Positions 33,961-43,428 of a DNA stretch of 44,553 nucleotides are shown here, one piece after another; the stretch's first letter is position 1; each line of letters opens with the position of its first letter. Made by a program: the position numbers and the translations under genes. The notes beneath the pieces were generated by a model that was given only the letters and a program-made list of their open reading frames with translations, ran no database searches and was not told the origin of the DNA. The DNA comes from Candidatus Sumerlaeia bacterium (GTDB lineage: Bacteria; Sumerlaeota; Sumerlaeia; SLMS01; JAHLLQ01): contig JANQSL010000163.1 of the NCBI GenBank assembly GCA_028284075.1, forward strand, positions 1 through 44,553. The letters are read 5' to 3'.

Positions 33961-35628
33961 TTACGACCACCGAAGGCGGGTTTTGAGGGGTCCGGACGCT
34001 TTGATTTCAAATAAATTTTCGATGATTAGAATTCTGGACGATATCCGGCATCCGAATTCCGGGCAGTACCACCCGCGACTGATTCGCCCTGTTCCCGATG
34101 CCCATTCGATAGTCATTTCACCCGCAGGACCAACAACGCGGGCCGACTTGCTGCCGGCTATACTGAGCCTGCATGACGGATGGATGTGAAAGAGGCGGCG
34201 CAGCTTTTGAGGCCGCCGTGAGGTGACACGGTCCACAATCAAGAGTTCTCCTCCCTCCGGGTTCCAGGAGAAGCCTCGGCCATGCACGGGTGAACCTCTC
34301 AGATGACTGTAGCCTCCGTGACAGGCGGAGAGTCGGAAGCGATTCTGGAAATGCTCCCAGCGGATTCGGCGAGGAGAAGCTCGCCGGCCGACTCGGAAAG
34401 CGCTCCACACCTCACTCTGATTCCTGCCGTCGATCTCAAGAGTGTTGTGTGCCCGTGTTGACCGGCACCAACGGCGCATCGAGCTGTTCACATAGTCGAA
34501 AGTTCCCGAATCGACGATCACCCGATGACCGCGAATCGACAGTTCGAAAGAAAACAGGTCGGCATGAGCATGACCGGGCTGATACGAAGGGCCTGCCTCA
34601 CCGGCATCAATACAAACGTAGGTGCCATCAGCGGTTCTCGCGCCATAGTATCCCGCACCCGGCAGATTCCAGACACCCGGCGCCTCGCAGCTTGCATCTC
34701 CCTCAAGAGCACCTTGTATCGGAGCAATGCCGAATGCCGCATCGTTGAACAGTGCAATTTCACCATCAGGATGCATCAACTTTTTCAGCGCGTCACGGGT
34801 ATCCTTCAAAAGAGGCCTCACCAGACTTTTCACTTTCGGCATGCCGCAGCCATTCAGCAACTGAAGCAGGTATGAAACACGAGCATGATACATGGGTGAA
34901 CGCTCGTAGTGCATTCCATCCGGAAGGAACTGTTCTTTCAGCTCTTCTCGAAGAAGGTTGGCTCCGGTTTCGAGCCAGCGAGCGGCATCGTTGCCGTTAA
35001 AGCATGATCCGGCCAGGCAAAGTGCGGTCGCGTTTTCCAGGAGATGGTTACCCAGAAGGTGGAACTCGAGGTGAGATTCCAGCCATTTTGTCTGGCGCCA
35101 GAGGGAAGCCCAGATTTTTCCCGCAAGCTCTTCATCTCCTGCGGTGCGTTTACCATGGCGGCAAAAGAACCAGCCACACCAGTTCATCACCCGCAATGAA
35201 ACGGGATAGGGTTCCCAGCCGACCGCTCCTCTTTGCGGTGGGTGTTGCTCAATCCAGTCAACTGCGGCCTTTGCGCCTTCCTTGAAGCTGCAGGACCATA
35301 CCCAGTCGAAGTAGTGCAGGTTGTATTGCCAGAGCTTTGACGCGCCGGGAGCCTTCCAGTCCGGGGGACAACCCAGATCCCGCGCATCATTGAGAAAAGA
35401 AAAACGCCCCCGCAGGAAGTCGGGGGCCGGGTTCGGTTGTCGAGGCGGTTGATACTGAGTCTCAGGTCCCCAGCGTGTATCGGGGTAATCCGGCGGATCC
35501 TCTTTTTGAAGTACAGACGGGTCTTCAAAATGCCGGCGGACGCGATTCGCGATCTGCCATCGAATCTGACGAAAACGCAGATGGCGGACAGTTCGAAGGA
35601 GTCGTCCGGGATTGCTGAATCCGATCAC
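33961..35628 (-). CDS. Heparinase II/III family protein (polysaccharide lyase-like)
   Basis: A 555-residue protein of the heparinase II/III family. The N-terminal alpha/alpha toroid has [45 protein letters not shown] and [17 protein letters not shown]; the C-terminal beta-sandwich starts at [28 protein letters not shown], the usual catalytic region. Members cleave uronic-acid-containing glycans by beta-elimination and are often found within bacterial exopolysaccharide loci, where they may edit or release the product. I see no signal peptide. The GTG start overlaps the UXS stop as GTGA. Substrate is unknown; the sugar nucleotide next door suggests a uronate- or xylose-containing glycan. Confidence 0.88.
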   Translation of the reverse strand: MIGFSNPGRLLRTVRHLRFRQIRWQIANRVRRHFEDPSVLQKEDPPDYPDTRWGPETQYQPPRQPNPAPDFLRGRFSFLNDARDLGCPPDWKAPGASKLWQYNLHYFDWVWSCSFKEGAKAAVDWIEQHPPQRGAVGWEPYPVSLRVMNWCGWFFCRHGKRTAGDEELAGKIWASLWRQTKWLESHLEFHLLGNHLLENATALCLAGSCFNGNDAARWLETGANLLREELKEQFLPDGMHYERSPMYHARVSYLLQLLNGCGMPKVKSLVRPLLKDTRDALKKLMHPDGEIALFNDAAFGIAPIQGALEGDASCEAPGVWNLPGAGYYGARTADGTYVCIDAGEAGPSYQPGHAHADLFSFELSIRGHRVIVDSGTFDYVNSSMRRWCRSTRAHNTLEIDGRNQSEVWSAFRVGRRASPRRIRWEHFQNRFRLSACHGGYSHLRGSPVHGRGFSWNPEGGELLIVDRVTSRRPQKLRRLFHIHPSCRLSIAGSKSARVVGPAGEMTIEWASGTGRISRGWYCPEFGCRISSRILIIENLFEIKASGPLKTRLRWS

Positions 35629-36578
35629 GGCGAGAGTTTTCCCTCTGTGAGCAGTTCGTCAAAGTACCTAACGGTCTTGCTCAGACCCTCCTCGAGAGGA
35701 ACGGTCGGTTCCCAGCCGAGCTTCTCTCTTGCTTTTGAGATATCCGGTCTTCGTCGAACCGGGTCGTCGGGGGGAAGGGGCTTCTCAACGATTTTGGATC
35801 CGGACCCCGTCTGTGCAATCACCAGCTCCGCGAGCTGGCGAATCGTGAATTCACCGGGATTGCCGAGGTTGACAGGGCCGATGAAGTCTCCCTCGTTGCT
35901 CATCATGCGAATCATACCCTCGACAAGGTCATCGACGAAGCAGAAGGACCGTGTTTGTGAACCGTCTCCGTATACGGTGATGGGTTCATCTCGCAGGGCC
36001 TGAACGATGAAGTTGCTGACCACCCGGCCGTCGTTGACGAGCATGCGCGGTCCATAGGTGTTGAAGATACGGATGACTCGAATATCGACATTATTCTGAC
36101 GATGATAGTCAAAGAAAAGAGTCTCGGCGACTCGCTTCCCCTCGTCGTAGCAGCTGCGAATGCCGATCGTGTTGACATTTCCCCAGTATGCCTCGGTCTG
36201 CGGATGCTCCAACGGGTTGCCGTAAACTTCGGAAGTCGACGCCTGCAGAGCTCGCGCGCCGACCCGCTTTGCAAGCCCCAGGGTGTTCAGTGCACCCATA
36301 ACGTTCGTTTTCACGGTCTTGACAGGGTTGAACTGATAGTGGACAGGGGACGCCGGGCAAGCCAGGTTCCAGATGCGATCAACCTCAAGGAAGAAAGGAT
36401 GAATCACATCCTGGCGGATCAGTTCGAAGTTCGAATTGTCCAGCAGATGGCGGATATTGTCTTTCCGGCCGGTGAAGAAGTTGTCCATGCACAGGACTTC
36501 CTCTCCCTGGCCCAGGAGGCGCTCGCAAAGATGAGAGCCGATAAATCCGGCTCCGCCGGTGACGAGATTGATGGTCAT
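35625..36578 (-). CDS. UDP-glucuronate decarboxylase (UDP-xylose synthase), extended SDR
   Basis: Converts UDP-glucuronate to UDP-xylose via an NAD-bound 4-keto intermediate; 317 residues. Extended SDR motifs: [10 protein letters not shown] (7-16), the active-site STSEVYGNP (114-122) with the catalytic pair Tyr144 and Lys148 in YDEGK, and the binding segment [11 protein letters not shown] with DGRVVSNFI. The sequence is closest to UXS-type enzymes ([12 protein letters not shown] and the [14 protein letters not shown] segment), and not to GalE or RmlB. It is 36 bases after the methyltransferase stop, with no clear ribosome site, and overlaps the heparinase gene as GTGA. Confidence 0.9.
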   Translation of the reverse strand: MTINLVTGGAGFIGSHLCERLLGQGEEVLCMDNFFTGRKDNIRHLLDNSNFELIRQDVIHPFFLEVDRIWNLACPASPVHYQFNPVKTVKTNVMGALNTLGLAKRVGARALQASTSEVYGNPLEHPQTEAYWGNVNTIGIRSCYDEGKRVAETLFFDYHRQNNVDIRVIRIFNTYGPRMLVNDGRVVSNFIVQALRDEPITVYGDGSQTRSFCFVDDLVEGMIRMMSNEGDFIGPVNLGNPGEFTIRQLAELVIAQTGSGSKIVEKPLPPDDPVRRRPDISKAREKLGWEPTVPLEEGLSKTVRYFDELLTEGKLSP

Positions 36579-36614
36579 AGTGAAAGTCTCACATTTCGGG
36601 ATGATTCTGGAGAG

Positions 36615-37421
36615 TCAGAAGTGGGGGCACCACCAAAAATCGCGCTTGTCTTCGCCGGTTTTGCGAAAGGCGACGAGAGTCGCGTTTTCACGTTGGGGGT
36701 TGTAGTCTGTAACAACCGCGTCCATGAGGTTCTCGGAGACTGCCCGTGGAAGAACACGGGAGATGGAGTGGGCAATTAACCGTCCCGTGTGAGCGATCTT
36801 TCTGCGCCGGGACCAGGGTCGGCGGGGAACATGACCGATAATCTCATAGCATGGATATTTTTCAACATAGCGGATAACCTTGTTAATTGAAAGATTTGCC
36901 GCGTCGTCGAAAACGAGAATGCCACCGGTTTTCAACATCCGGTTAATATAGAAGAAATCCATGAGGGCATGGTCAAAACTGTGCCATCCATCGATCAGTG
37001 CAAAATCGAGAGTCTCTCCCTTGTGTGCAAGGCGGGGAAGACAGTGGGCCGAATCCTCCTCCAGCAGTTCAAAGTTCCGGAACCCGCAGCGGTTCACATT
37101 GGCCGCACCGATTCCCCTCCAATGTCCCGATTGTTCAATATCGATCGCCCTGTGGAACGACCCCTGGCGGTTCTGAATGGCGTCGCAAATCGTCACGGTC
37201 GACACACCGTGTGCGCAGCCCACTTCGAGAGTGTGTCGAATCGGGTTCTTTCGAATCATGCGATGAATAAAGCGGCATTCCGCTTCAGCGAGTCCCGCTT
37301 CGAGTTTTCTCGTTTCCCCATCGGAGGATTCGACTTTGCCCGTCGAAGCAGCGTTCGACAACAGATTCCGAGCCTTCCTTGAGGCGAGGAAATCCCACGG
37401 AGTTCGATTGTCAGGCGTCAT
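36615..37421 (-). CDS. Class I SAM-dependent methyltransferase (Methyltransf_24-like)
   Basis: A 268-residue methyltransferase. The SAM-binding motif I is HTLEVGCAHGVSTV, and the later acidic motif is LDFALIDGWHSFDHALMDFF, typical of glycan- or antibiotic-modifying methyltransferases of the Methyltransf_24 group; GGILVFDDA follows. Probably methylates a sugar of the exopolysaccharide. The start overlaps the stop of the two-domain dehydrogenase as ATGA. Confidence 0.87.
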   Translation of the reverse strand: MTPDNRTPWDFLASRKARNLLSNAASTGKVESSDGETRKLEAGLAEAECRFIHRMIRKNPIRHTLEVGCAHGVSTVTICDAIQNRQGSFHRAIDIEQSGHWRGIGAANVNRCGFRNFELLEEDSAHCLPRLAHKGETLDFALIDGWHSFDHALMDFFYINRMLKTGGILVFDDAANLSINKVIRYVEKYPCYEIIGHVPRRPWSRRRKIAHTGRLIAHSISRVLPRAVSENLMDAVVTDYNPQRENATLVAFRKTGEDKRDFWWCPHF

Positions 37422-39538
37422 GTCGGGTCAGCCATCCCGACGGCTTCGAATGTCGCGCGTGTAACGGACTCCAGCTGTGAAAACGGAATCAGCGGTTCAC
37501 CGCCCCGCTCGACGCGCTCGAGAAACAACCGGATTTCCGCGGCATGTCCTTTGTCCTGCCCTGGCGTGGACCAGGTCTTGAAATTCGAAAACCCATATCC
37601 CCGCAGGGTGCGGAAATTTTCAAGCCGGAGAACACGGCCGTCGGAGAAAACCTCCATCATTTCCTTTGGGAAGTTCTTCGGACCGTTTGAGAAGTAGTTG
37701 ATTGTTCCTATGGAGCCGTCGCCGAATCGTAGCGAGATGCACATTCGGTCGGAACGAACCAGGGACGTTTCGCCTGCCGATACACCACAGACATCTGTGA
37801 CCTCACGACCTGTGAGTGATACCATCAGGTCAATAAAGTGACACGCTTCCCCGACGATTCGGCCTCCGCCCCGTTCCGGATCGTGAATCCAAGAGTCCGG
37901 TGGGATCGCGCCGGCGTTGACGGTCATACTCATGCAAAGCGGTTCACTGCGGGCGGCGAGCAGTTCACGCATTCTGCGCACGTGTGGACTGAAGCGCCGG
38001 TTGAATCCCGCCATCAGTTGAAGACCCTGATGCTTCTCCACGGCAGAACGCACCTCAGCCAGTTGCGCCGGAGTGATCGCGAGCGGTTTCTCTACAAAGA
38101 CGTGCTTGCCGGCCTCCAGTGCTTCACAAACAAACCGGGCGTGCTGGTGGTGACCCGTGACAACAAAGACTGCGGCGACACCCGAATCCTCGAGGATACG
38201 ACGGTAGTCCATTACGGCTTCCTCAGCTCCAAACTTCCGGGCCGCATGGACCAGAGAAACGCCTTTCGACTTTGCCGCAACGTACCGGATACGCGCACCG
38301 GCCTTCTGCAGGTTTGGCAGTATGACAGCCTTCGCGAATCCACCGGATCCGATTACTCCAACGACGGGGCCTCTCCCTGCAGGCCTCGACCGGACCTGAG
38401 AAATACGGACCGAGTCGGCTTGCGAAACCGTTTCGGGATATTCCAGAATGACACCCAGGGCTTTCGGGTCGCTCGTGACGAGTTCGTATGCATGTAACGC
38501 ATCACCAAACCTGTGACGATGGGTGATGAGGTCATCGACGCGCAGTGCGCCACTGCTGATTGACGAAAGAACAGCCTCGAAGTTTCGCTGCTCAGTCCAG
38601 CGTACATAACCTGCCGGATAGTCGCGGCCCTGTTGTTCGTAGGATTCATCATAGCGACCGGGGCCGTAGGAGCAGGAGACCTGAAACGTCAGCTCTTTCT
38701 CGAAGAAGTCGCTGCGTCGCAGATTCAGACCCACGACACCCACAAGAATGATGCGTCCACGTTTGCGGCATGCCTGCGCGGCCTGATGCATGATGTCATC
38801 GGTCTTTGCTGACGCGGTCACAATGACACCGTCGACGCCGAGTCCGTTGGTCCACTCCATCGCAGCTCGCACGGGGTTCCCGCCCTGACCCGCATCGACG
38901 GTTTTTGCATCGAGAGACTCCGCCAGCATCAGCCTCTCTGCATTGAGGTCGACAGCCATGGTTTCGCACCCGCTGGCGCGAAGAAGCTGCACAGTCAAAA
39001 GGCCCAACAGACCTGAGCCGAACACAATAAAGCGCTCGCCGAGAGTGGGCCTGGCGAGACGCACGCCCTGGAGAGCAATGGAGCCGAGAACGGCAAACGA
39101 TGCCTGATCGTTCGTTACATTTCCGGGAATCCTCGCGCACAGGTTGCGCGGAACGCAGACGATTTCCGCATGGTTGCCGTTGCACGCGACTCGATCTCCC
39201 GGGCGTAAATCGTGAACATCAGCACCCGTTTCGAGGACCATGCCGACATTGCAGTAACCGAGAGGGAGTGGTTCGTCCAGTTTGCGAAAGACCGCCTCAA
39301 GTGTGGGGGCGATTCCGTCAGTCCTGAGTTTGTCCAGCACCTGTTTGACTTTTTCCGGCTGTTGACGGGCCTTGCTGACAAGATTCGCCTGGCTGAACTC
39401 CACCAGCATGCGTTCCGTTCCCGCGGAAATCAAAGACCGGTGTGTTTGAACCAGGACGTCACCCCTGCCCGGACGGGGGGCCGGAACTTCAGCGAGTTCC
39501 ATCTCGCCGCTTCGCAGGTGCTGAAGAATCTGCTTCAT
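37418..39538 (-). CDS. Two-domain oxidoreductase: MDR (alcohol dehydrogenase-like) fused to Gfo/Idh/MocA
   Basis: A 706-residue fusion known from polysaccharide loci. Residues 1-370 are a medium-chain dehydrogenase (HRSLISAGTERMLVEFSQAN, GDRVACNGNHAEIVCV, FGSGLLGLLTVQLLRASG); the usual structural zinc cysteines are lacking. Residues about 390-700 are a Gfo/Idh/MocA oxidoreductase (VVGVIGSGGFAKAVILPNL, AGKHVFVEKPLAITPAQLAE, and the catalytic-region NRRFSPHVRRM with EACHFIDLM). The pair presumably performs successive redox steps on one sugar substrate. Both ends overlap neighbours by 4 bases (ATGA). Confidence 0.9.
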   Translation of the reverse strand: MKQILQHLRSGEMELAEVPAPRPGRGDVLVQTHRSLISAGTERMLVEFSQANLVSKARQQPEKVKQVLDKLRTDGIAPTLEAVFRKLDEPLPLGYCNVGMVLETGADVHDLRPGDRVACNGNHAEIVCVPRNLCARIPGNVTNDQASFAVLGSIALQGVRLARPTLGERFIVFGSGLLGLLTVQLLRASGCETMAVDLNAERLMLAESLDAKTVDAGQGGNPVRAAMEWTNGLGVDGVIVTASAKTDDIMHQAAQACRKRGRIILVGVVGLNLRRSDFFEKELTFQVSCSYGPGRYDESYEQQGRDYPAGYVRWTEQRNFEAVLSSISSGALRVDDLITHRHRFGDALHAYELVTSDPKALGVILEYPETVSQADSVRISQVRSRPAGRGPVVGVIGSGGFAKAVILPNLQKAGARIRYVAAKSKGVSLVHAARKFGAEEAVMDYRRILEDSGVAAVFVVTGHHQHARFVCEALEAGKHVFVEKPLAITPAQLAEVRSAVEKHQGLQLMAGFNRRFSPHVRRMRELLAARSEPLCMSMTVNAGAIPPDSWIHDPERGGGRIVGEACHFIDLMVSLTGREVTDVCGVSAGETSLVRSDRMCISLRFGDGSIGTINYFSNGPKNFPKEMMEVFSDGRVLRLENFRTLRGYGFSNFKTWSTPGQDKGHAAEIRLFLERVERGGEPLIPFSQLESVTRATFEAVGMADPT

Positions 39539-40365
39539 CGAAAATTTGTGCGCTTTCGCTCTTCAAGTTTTGCAACGATGTGAACATCGTGTGCGAAGCG
39601 AAGAAGGCAGAAAATCAATCCCTGGTAGCCATCCAGAAAACCGCGTCGCCAGAAATACGTGTAGCAGAAGCGGGTCAACGGCTTCATGGGCGCTTTGGCC
39701 GCGAGGCGCTTGAGCGCACGGCGCCGAACAATGGGATCGCGCGACAACAGTTCCACCGGGCACAGCGGCTCCTGTCGGAGACGCAGGATGAGTTCGACCT
39801 CATCAGTCGAGTACTGATTGTGTCTCGCAATCCACTGATGAATCCCCTTGCCAAACCCCTCATGGCGCCACGCGCAGCGGAAGTAATGCAGCTGGCCGTT
39901 CGTCACCTCGCGTTGCCCATGACCCTCCTTGCGATAACGCACCTCCCCCTTTTTCAACAAACGAAGCTGGTATGAAGGAAAGAACGTGCAGTGTTTCATC
40001 CAGCGGCCGAGAAAGTGGTTCTTGCCCGAGATGAATCCGCCAACCTCAACCGGGTCGTTCTCAACGAAGTCGGCAATCTCACGGGCAAGTGCCGGCGTCA
40101 TGAACTCATCCGCGTCAAGAAACAGAATCCAGTTATGGCGGGGTTGTGTATGATCAAGTGCCCAGTTGCGTTGCTGCCCGAAATCCTCAAACGTCTTCTC
40201 GAAGACCCGTGCATCGGATCGAATCGCGCGAACGCGAGGAATTGTGTCATCGGTGCTGTGGGAATCGACAACGATCACGTCATCGGTCCAGGGAAGTCTT
40301 GCAATACAACGCTCGATGTTGATCGATTCGTTATATGTGAGAATAATGACTGAAACCGGGATCAC
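39535..40365 (-). CDS. GT2 glycosyltransferase (WaaE/KdtX-like)
   Basis: An inverting GT-A fold transferase of 276 residues. The N-terminus is VSVIILTYNESINIERCIARL, with the first Asp motif VIVVDSHSTDDT and the metal-binding DAD-like ILFLDADEFMT. The central QLRLLKKGEVRYRKEGHGQ and the positively charged C-terminal helix fit the WaaE/KdtX-type family. It probably adds a sugar to the glycan repeat or a core. The start is GTG, overlapping the previous gene as GTGA. Confidence 0.9.
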   Translation of the reverse strand: MIPVSVIILTYNESINIERCIARLPWTDDVIVVDSHSTDDTIPRVRAIRSDARVFEKTFEDFGQQRNWALDHTQPRHNWILFLDADEFMTPALAREIADFVENDPVEVGGFISGKNHFLGRWMKHCTFFPSYQLRLLKKGEVRYRKEGHGQREVTNGQLHYFRCAWRHEGFGKGIHQWIARHNQYSTDEVELILRLRQEPLCPVELLSRDPIVRRRALKRLAAKAPMKPLTRFCYTYFWRRGFLDGYQGLIFCLLRFAHDVHIVAKLEERKRTNFR

Positions 40366-41507
40366 GCCGGTGAACCTCCCAGAATTCGATCATACAGGGC
40401 AAGCGTGCGACTTGCGATCTTCCGCCATGTAAACCGGCGTGCAACGAGTTCCCGTGCCGCATAACCCATTTGCCCGCTCTGACCGTTGCTTCGCAACACG
40501 TCTAACACCGCCTCGGAAAGACTCTGTGCGGTCGTGTCGACAACGAATCCCGCACCGGCGTTTTTCACTTCCGGAATGTTACAGCACTTTGTGATGACGA
40601 CCGGAAGGCTCGACGCCATGGCTTCCAGAACAGCGACGGGAAGTCCCTCCGTCCACGAAGGCAGAATAAAAGCGTCGGCCGCGGCAAATGCATCGAGCTT
40701 TCCGGTCTCACGGACTTCTCCAATGAATTTCACTCGAGGAAGCTGCGAGAACAGACTTTCCGCCTCTTCCCGGTAGCCGGTTCCACCATCGTCTCCGGCA
40801 ATGATGAGATCCACGTCCGGCAACTCCGCCTTGATCCGGCCCCAGGTATCCGCCAACAGGTCGAGACCCTTTTTGGGATGAACACGGCTCAGAAACAGGA
40901 GAATGCGTCGGTCTGTGGGGATCCCGTGCTTTCGCTTGAAGGCGTCTCCGTCTCCCTGACCAAAGTCTTCGAGGCGAACGCCATTGGGTATGACGGCAAT
41001 TGGTGCTCCGGCCCCAAACCGGCGCATTTGTCGTGCCTCCATGGGCGTAAGCGCCTGAAGTGCCGATGCCCGCTTCAGCCATGGTCCCTCCACACAACGC
41101 GTATAGATTGCTTTGCGGCTTCGGTGAATGGACAACGCACGGCTCTCCATCGAGCCCTGCGGCGCCACCACATAGGGAACTCCGCGGCGCCAGGCCGCTC
41201 GCATCGTCATCCATGTCGGAAAATTCCATACGGCATGGATATGGACAAGGTCGTAGTCTTCCACACGTTCGTGAATATCGAGTGCGTAGGGAAACGATAT
41301 TCCGGGATTGTTAAACGGCAGAGTCATGGGGTATTCGCGCGAGTGTACGAGCGAATTGTCCGGCAGCACCGGGTTTCCACGGGGCTTTGCCACATGAAAA
41401 ACGTCCGTTTCCACTCCCAGCCGGGCCAGCTCTTCGGTGAGGTTTTTAACGATATGAGTGGTGCCGGAGGAATTTGCCATCCCGCGACAGACATGAAGAA
41501 CTTTCAT
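40362..41507 (-). CDS. GT4 glycosyltransferase
   Basis: A 381-residue GT-B retaining transferase. The N-terminus is KVLHVCRGMANSSGTTHIVKNL; the donor-side motif is PSWTEGLPVAVLEAMASSLPVV, followed by CCNIPEVKNAGAGFVVD. The linker IAVIPNGVRLEDF and LFLSRVHPKKGLDLLADTW are typical. The substrate is not predictable. ATGA and GTGA overlaps link it on both sides. Confidence 0.92.
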   Translation of the reverse strand: MKVLHVCRGMANSSGTTHIVKNLTEELARLGVETDVFHVAKPRGNPVLPDNSLVHSREYPMTLPFNNPGISFPYALDIHERVEDYDLVHIHAVWNFPTWMTMRAAWRRGVPYVVAPQGSMESRALSIHRSRKAIYTRCVEGPWLKRASALQALTPMEARQMRRFGAGAPIAVIPNGVRLEDFGQGDGDAFKRKHGIPTDRRILLFLSRVHPKKGLDLLADTWGRIKAELPDVDLIIAGDDGGTGYREEAESLFSQLPRVKFIGEVRETGKLDAFAAADAFILPSWTEGLPVAVLEAMASSLPVVITKCCNIPEVKNAGAGFVVDTTAQSLSEAVLDVLRSNGQSGQMGYAARELVARRFTWRKIASRTLALYDRILGGSPA

Positions 41508-42685
41508 CCGGACGCCACCGGTATGCGGGTTTTCTCAGCGCACTCCAGGGCGCTGGCGAGACCCTCGGCAAATCGGGCAGGCGACCAGTCCGCCACGATT
41601 CGGCGGGACGCCGCTCCAAGATCCAAGCGCTCCTTGTCGCTGAGTGAGGCGATATCCGTCATTGCTCGTGCCATGGACTGATTGCTTTCCGGATCGAACA
41701 GGAAACCGTTCTCGCCGTGGCGGAGGAGTTCATGGGCCGCGCCGACGTTCACAGAGGAGAGAATGGGGAGCCCTGATGCCGCGGCCTCGTTGAGTACAAG
41801 TCCCCATGCCTCCGCTTTTGCCGGATGAATAAAGGCACTCGCGAGTCCGTAGCAGGCCGGCAGCTGTTCATACTGTAGGAACCCGGTCCAGACAACACCG
41901 TCGAGCTTGAGCGAATGCTCCAGTGCCCGAAGCTCTTTCGCCGTCTCGCCGCTGCCGGAAATCACAAGTCCCCATGGCTCACCGTCCGTGTTGCGGCGAT
42001 AGACGTCGTAGGCACGAAGCAGTCCATCGATGTTCTTGCGAGGGAGAAAGCGCGTGTTACAGTAAAAGTAGCGCTCCGGCAAAGAAAGATCATGCCGCGT
42101 TTTTGTGCTGTGCTCACGCGCTGACCGGGCACCGTTGCTGAAGTGGTCATTATCGACCGCATCGTAGCCGAAGAAGATTCGCTCTGCGGGAAGACCAAGG
42201 CTCCGAACATATTCTTTGTGAGGAGTGCCGCCCACAAGGGCGGCATCGTATTTTTTTACCACGAACGACTTTGCCATTTCCTTCAGAGGATTCCTCTGGC
42301 GGCTCGATCGCAGCGTTTCTGACATGAGAATCGCGATCACATTGTTTCGGCGGCACCATTTGAGGGCGGCTTGTGCCTCCGGCACACCCCAGCCATTGAT
42401 GGCGACCGCCCGTGGAGAAAGGTCTGAAAGAATTTGTCGGACGCCCTCCGCAATTCGCTTCGCGGAAAGACTCGCGTAGTCTTCGTTTGTAAAAATCGTA
42501 TGCCGATGAAATCCGTCCGCACCCTCGGTCACATCCCACGCGTAGTCGGAATCGGTACGAGCGATCTCAATTCCGTGTACGGACAAGTCACTCTCGGTAA
42601 ATCGGTGTCCCGCGGCGCGAAGACGGGCAAGATGATACGGACCGAACCGCATCCAGATCACGGCAATGGCGGGGGAGGACATCAT
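41504..42685 (-). CDS. GT4 glycosyltransferase
   Basis: A 393-residue GT-B transferase of a different subgroup from its neighbour. Family elements are MRFGPYHLARLRAAGH at the start, FYCNTRFLPRKNIDGLLRAY, GLVISGSGETAKEL and the donor-binding HPAKAEAWGLVLNEAAASGLP with its EX7E-like spacing. The start is one of two adjacent ATGs (42685 or 42682), and the first overlaps the methyltransferase stop as ATGA. Confidence 0.9.
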   Translation of the reverse strand: MMSSPAIAVIWMRFGPYHLARLRAAGHRFTESDLSVHGIEIARTDSDYAWDVTEGADGFHRHTIFTNEDYASLSAKRIAEGVRQILSDLSPRAVAINGWGVPEAQAALKWCRRNNVIAILMSETLRSSRQRNPLKEMAKSFVVKKYDAALVGGTPHKEYVRSLGLPAERIFFGYDAVDNDHFSNGARSAREHSTKTRHDLSLPERYFYCNTRFLPRKNIDGLLRAYDVYRRNTDGEPWGLVISGSGETAKELRALEHSLKLDGVVWTGFLQYEQLPACYGLASAFIHPAKAEAWGLVLNEAAASGLPILSSVNVGAAHELLRHGENGFLFDPESNQSMARAMTDIASLSDKERLDLGAASRRIVADWSPARFAEGLASALECAEKTRIPVASG

Positions 42686-43428
42686 TTGGTATCGAGGGGT
42701 TTTACCACCATAACATAAAGAGAAAACGGCGTCTTTGGATTCTTGGGATCGAAGGGAAGAAACGGCAGCGAAAGAAAAAAGAGAGGCAGACCGGCAACAG
42801 CCCCGAACCTCTCCTGCATTGACTTGATCCGCGAGTTGAAAGCCTGGCGTATCGGTCCACCCAGACCCTCCGACTTTTCGACACGAAACCCAATCGGTTC
42901 GAAGAGCTGCCGGTACGTCTCCATTGTATAGCCCGGCCGTACGTGCCCTCCCTTTTCATCGTGATCCAGAGGAAACGCAATGTTGTAGGGATGCTCGGCA
43001 TTGGGAGAGGTGATGTGCAAACGCCCACCCGGTTTGAGCAGTTTCCAGAACGTTTCGCATACGCTTCGGTCATCGCGAATATGTTCAAGAACCTCCGTGC
43101 AGATAATTTCGTCGAAGTGTCCGAACTCATCGATGAGCGGTTGAGAGTCGTACAGATTGTGATTCCGAAACGAGAGTCGCTTCTCCGGAATTCCATGATA
43201 GTCATTAAAAAGATGTCTGCAGCCGTTCACTTCCTTGTCTTTCAGTGTAATGCCGACGACTCTGCTTCCGGCTTTGAAGGCTTTCCAGGAAAGCATGCCG
43301 TTTCCACAGCCCGCATCCAGGACCGTTCCTTCTGACCGGCTTTGGAAGTGCCGGGGTATTCTTGCGTAGCGGATGCGCGCATGCAGGTTTATTCCCGGAT
43401 AGATCAGCCAGCGAATTTTGTCTTTCAT
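42682..43428 (-). CDS. Class I SAM-dependent methyltransferase (UbiE/COQ5-like fold)
   Basis: A 248-residue methyltransferase with motif I VLDAGCGNGMLSW, the acidic residue after strand 2 (GITLKDKEV), and motif IV IICTEVLEHIRDD, then LLKPGGRLHITSPNAEHP. Presumably methylates a sugar or lipid intermediate. I start at the ATG at 43428 (AAGGTG at 5 bases), which overlaps the upstream GT4 stop as ATGA; the longer frame to 43539 would overlap that gene by 115 bases. A hydrophobic segment near the C-terminus (GLPLFFLSLPFLPF) suggests membrane contact. Confidence 0.9.
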   Translation of the reverse strand: MKDKIRWLIYPGINLHARIRYARIPRHFQSRSEGTVLDAGCGNGMLSWKAFKAGSRVVGITLKDKEVNGCRHLFNDYHGIPEKRLSFRNHNLYDSQPLIDEFGHFDEIICTEVLEHIRDDRSVCETFWKLLKPGGRLHITSPNAEHPYNIAFPLDHDEKGGHVRPGYTMETYRQLFEPIGFRVEKSEGLGGPIRQAFNSRIKSMQERFGAVAGLPLFFLSLPFLPFDPKNPKTPFSLYVMVVKPLDTK